NCBI GenBank assembly: GCA_020722165.1
Contig: DYLI01000110.1
Coordinates: 1 to 5,778 of the forward strand
Source of the DNA: Halothiobacillus neapolitanus
GTDB lineage: Bacteria > Pseudomonadota > Gammaproteobacteria > Halothiobacillales > Halothiobacillaceae
DNA length: 5,778 bases
Direction: 5' to 3'
Positions 4,044-5,778 of the stretch are shown here, in pieces. Position 1 is the stretch's first letter, and every line of letters starts with the position of its first letter. The notes under the pieces are model-generated. The model was not told where the DNA came from. It saw nothing but the letters and a program-made list of their open reading frames with translations, and did no database searches. The position numbers and the translations under genes are program-made.

Positions 4044-5778
4044 ATGAGCCTAGCTACTGCCGACGTGATCACAGCAAACCCTATTCCCACCACGTTTGAC
4101 GACAACACCCTCCCTCTCAGCGCCAGCGTGCGCACCCCGGGCGAGTTCCGCGTCACCCGCCGCAATGGCAAGGCCACGACCTTTGACCCGAGCAAAATCA
4201 CCGTCGCCATTACCAAAGCCTTCCTCGCCGTCGAAGGCGGCACGGCAGCAGCCTCGCCACGCATTCATGAAACTGTGGCCGCACTGACCGATTCCGTGGT
4301 CGCCTCGCTCAAGCGCCGCACCCCCGGCGGCGGCTCGTTCTACATTGAAGATATTCAGGATCAGGTCGAACTGGCACTGATGCGCGAAGGCCACCACAAG
4401 GTCGCCCGTGCCTACGTGCTCTACCGCGAAGCCCGCGCACGCGAACGTTCCGACGAGCAGGCACAAACCGAAGAAGCCGCCCCCGCGCGCAGCATGAACG
4501 TCACCATGCTGGATGGCACGGTACAACCGCTGGATGTGGCGCGCCTGCGCACCCTCTGCGACGAAGCCTGTGCCGGACTGGAGGGCACCGATGCGCTCAC
4601 CGTGCTGAACGAAACTATCCGCAACCTCTACGACGGCCTGTCCGAAAAAGAACTCAGCGCATCCTTGGTGATGAGTGCGCGCACCCTGATTGAAACCGAG
4701 CCCAATTATTCCTACGTCGCCGCACGCCTGCTGATGGATCAGCTGCGCACCGAAACCTTAAGCTACCTGCAACTTTCCCCCAACCACGCCACCCAGGCCG
4801 AAATCAGCACGCGCTACGCGGATGCCTTCCGCGCCTGCATTCTCAAGGGCGTGGAATGCGAGCTGATCGACCCCACCCTGCGCGGCTACGATCTTGCCCG
4901 CCTCGGCGCGGCGCTGGACGCTTCACGCGACCTGCAATTCACCTACCTTGGCCTGCAAACGCTTTACGACCGCTACTTTATCCACCACAACGGCCACCGC
5001 ATCGAACTGCCGCAGGTGTTTTTCATGCGCGTGGCCATGGGCTTGGCGATCAATGAAATCGACCGCGAAACCCGCGCCATCGAGTTCTATCAACTGCTCT
5101 CCTCGTTCGACTTCATGAGCAGCACGCCGACGCTGTTCAACTCCGGCACGTTGCGCCCGCAACTCTCCAGCTGCTACCTGACCACCGTGCCCGACGATTT
5201 GGACGGCATTTTCGGCGCGATCAAAGACAACGCCATGCTCTCCAAGTTTGCCGGTGGCTTGGGCAACGACTGGACGCGCGTGCGCGCCATGGGTTCGCAT
5301 ATCAAGGGCACCAACGGCCAATCGCAAGGCGTGGTTCCTTTCCTTAAAGTCGCCAACGATACCGCCGTGGCCGTGAATCAGGGCGGCAAGCGCAAGGGCG
5401 CGATGTGCGCCTACTTGGAGACCTGGCACATGGACGTGGAAGAGTTCCTCGACCTGCGCAAGAACACCGGCGATGACCGTCGCCGTACGCACGACATGAA
5501 CACTGCCAACTGGATTCCCGACCTATTCATGCAGCGCGTGATGGAAGAAAAGGACTGGACGCTGTTCTCGCCTGCCGAAACTCCCGACCTGCACGATTTG
5601 ACCGGACAGGCGTTTGCCAAGCGTTACGCCGAATACGAAAGCATGGCCGACCAGGGTCGCATCAAGTTGTTCAAGCGCCTGCCTGCTGTGCAACTGTGGC
5701 GCAAAATGCTCGGCATGTTGTTTGAAACCGGCCACCCGTGGATCACCTTCAAAGACCCCTGCAACCTGCGTTACACCA
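4044..5778 (+). CDS. nrdA: Ribonucleoside-diphosphate reductase class I, alpha subunit (3' end beyond window)
   Basis: The first 578 codons of the large subunit that reduces ribonucleoside diphosphates to deoxyribonucleotides, working with the radical-bearing beta subunit NrdB (not in the window). A short leader of about 33 residues precedes a first ATP-cone (about 34-135), with VTRRNGK (37-43), DPSKI (49-53) and a C-terminal YVLYREARARER helix. A second, diverged ATP-cone follows at about 151-235, ending in NYSYVAARL. The catalytic barrel then includes STPTLFNSG (360-368) and LSSC with Cys377, aligned with E. coli active-site Cys225. Next come Asp384 (specificity site), NQGGKRKGA and WHMDVEEFLDLRKN. 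The catalytic N-x-C-x-E loop and the second redox cysteine lie beyond the edge. The two-cone arrangement resembles Pseudomonas aeruginosa NrdA. The start at ATG 4044 is supported by GGAGA 8 nt upstream; the ATG at 4039 is out of frame. It has its own promoter with NrdR and DnaA sites. Confidence 0.96.
   Translation, partial: MSLATADVITANPIPTTFDDNTLPLSASVRTPGEFRVTRRNGKATTFDPSKITVAITKAFLAVEGGTAAASPRIHETVAALTDSVVASLKRRTPGGGSFYIEDIQDQVELALMREGHHKVARAYVLYREARARERSDEQAQTEEAAPARSMNVTMLDGTVQPLDVARLRTLCDEACAGLEGTDALTVLNETIRNLYDGLSEKELSASLVMSARTLIETEPNYSYVAARLLMDQLRTETLSYLQLSPNHATQAEISTRYADAFRACILKGVECELIDPTLRGYDLARLGAALDASRDLQFTYLGLQTLYDRYFIHHNGHRIELPQVFFMRVAMGLAINEIDRETRAIEFYQLLSSFDFMSSTPTLFNSGTLRPQLSSCYLTTVPDDLDGIFGAIKDNAMLSKFAGGLGNDWTRVRAMGSHIKGTNGQSQGVVPFLKVANDTAVAVNQGGKRKGAMCAYLETWHMDVEEFLDLRKNTGDDRRRTHDMNTANWIPDLFMQRVMEEKDWTLFSPAETPDLHDLTGQAFAKRYAEYESMADQGRIKLFKRLPAVQLWRKMLGMLFETGHPWITFKDPCNLRYT

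Noticed and set aside
4923..5492. 189-codon minus-strand open frame inside nrdA
   Set aside because: It mirrors the GC-rich codon pattern of nrdA and resembles no family. The same holds for 4050-4526 on the minus strand.

Overview
The window comes from a proteobacterial chromosome with ordinary core metabolism. The protein types suggest a betaproteobacterium, perhaps near the Nitrosomonadales, Gallionellaceae or Methylophilales. The supporting traits are a class I FBPase, a 'YAQSGG'-type single-chain pyrophosphate-family phosphofructokinase, a long type-2 transaldolase, and a Pseudomonas-like NrdA with two ATP-cones. This placement is inference from remembered family resemblance, not a search. 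No mobile element, CRISPR array, tRNA, rRNA or defence gene is visible.

Layout: (1) Bases 7-30 hold a rho-independent terminator on the minus strand, followed by fbp (fructose-1,6-bisphosphatase), complete on the minus strand. (2) Bases 1059-1338 are a divergent intergenic region. It has a plausible fbp promoter, two short palindromes on that promoter, and several inverted repeats on the pfp side. (3) A phosphofructokinase of the PPi-dependent family starts at a TTG codon on the plus strand. It is followed after 94 nt, with no visible terminator, by a type-2 transaldolase, so the two are probably co-transcribed. A good terminator follows tal. (4) A compact regulatory region precedes a truncated nrdA, the class Ia ribonucleotide reductase large subunit. 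It holds a consensus DnaA box, two NrdR-like boxes 32 bp apart, and a sigma70-type promoter overlapped by the second box. nrdA runs off the right edge after 578 codons.

How they work together: fbp and pfp catalyse opposing interconversions of fructose-6-phosphate and fructose-1,6-bisphosphate and are transcribed divergently. tal exchanges carbon units between fructose-6-phosphate, sedoheptulose-7-phosphate, glyceraldehyde-3-phosphate and erythrose-4-phosphate. The three genes thus form a sugar-phosphate node linking glycolysis or gluconeogenesis with a pentose-phosphate, Calvin or RuMP cycle. nrdA is a separate transcription unit for dNTP synthesis, with promoter sites suggesting control by NrdR and by DnaA.

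Most notable: the phosphofructokinase carries a mixed donor-selectivity signature (glycine where PPi enzymes usually have aspartate, but the PPi-type lysine kept). The nrdA promoter architecture is unusually legible, and NrdA has tandem ATP-cones of which the second looks degenerate. I found no convincing new biological system.
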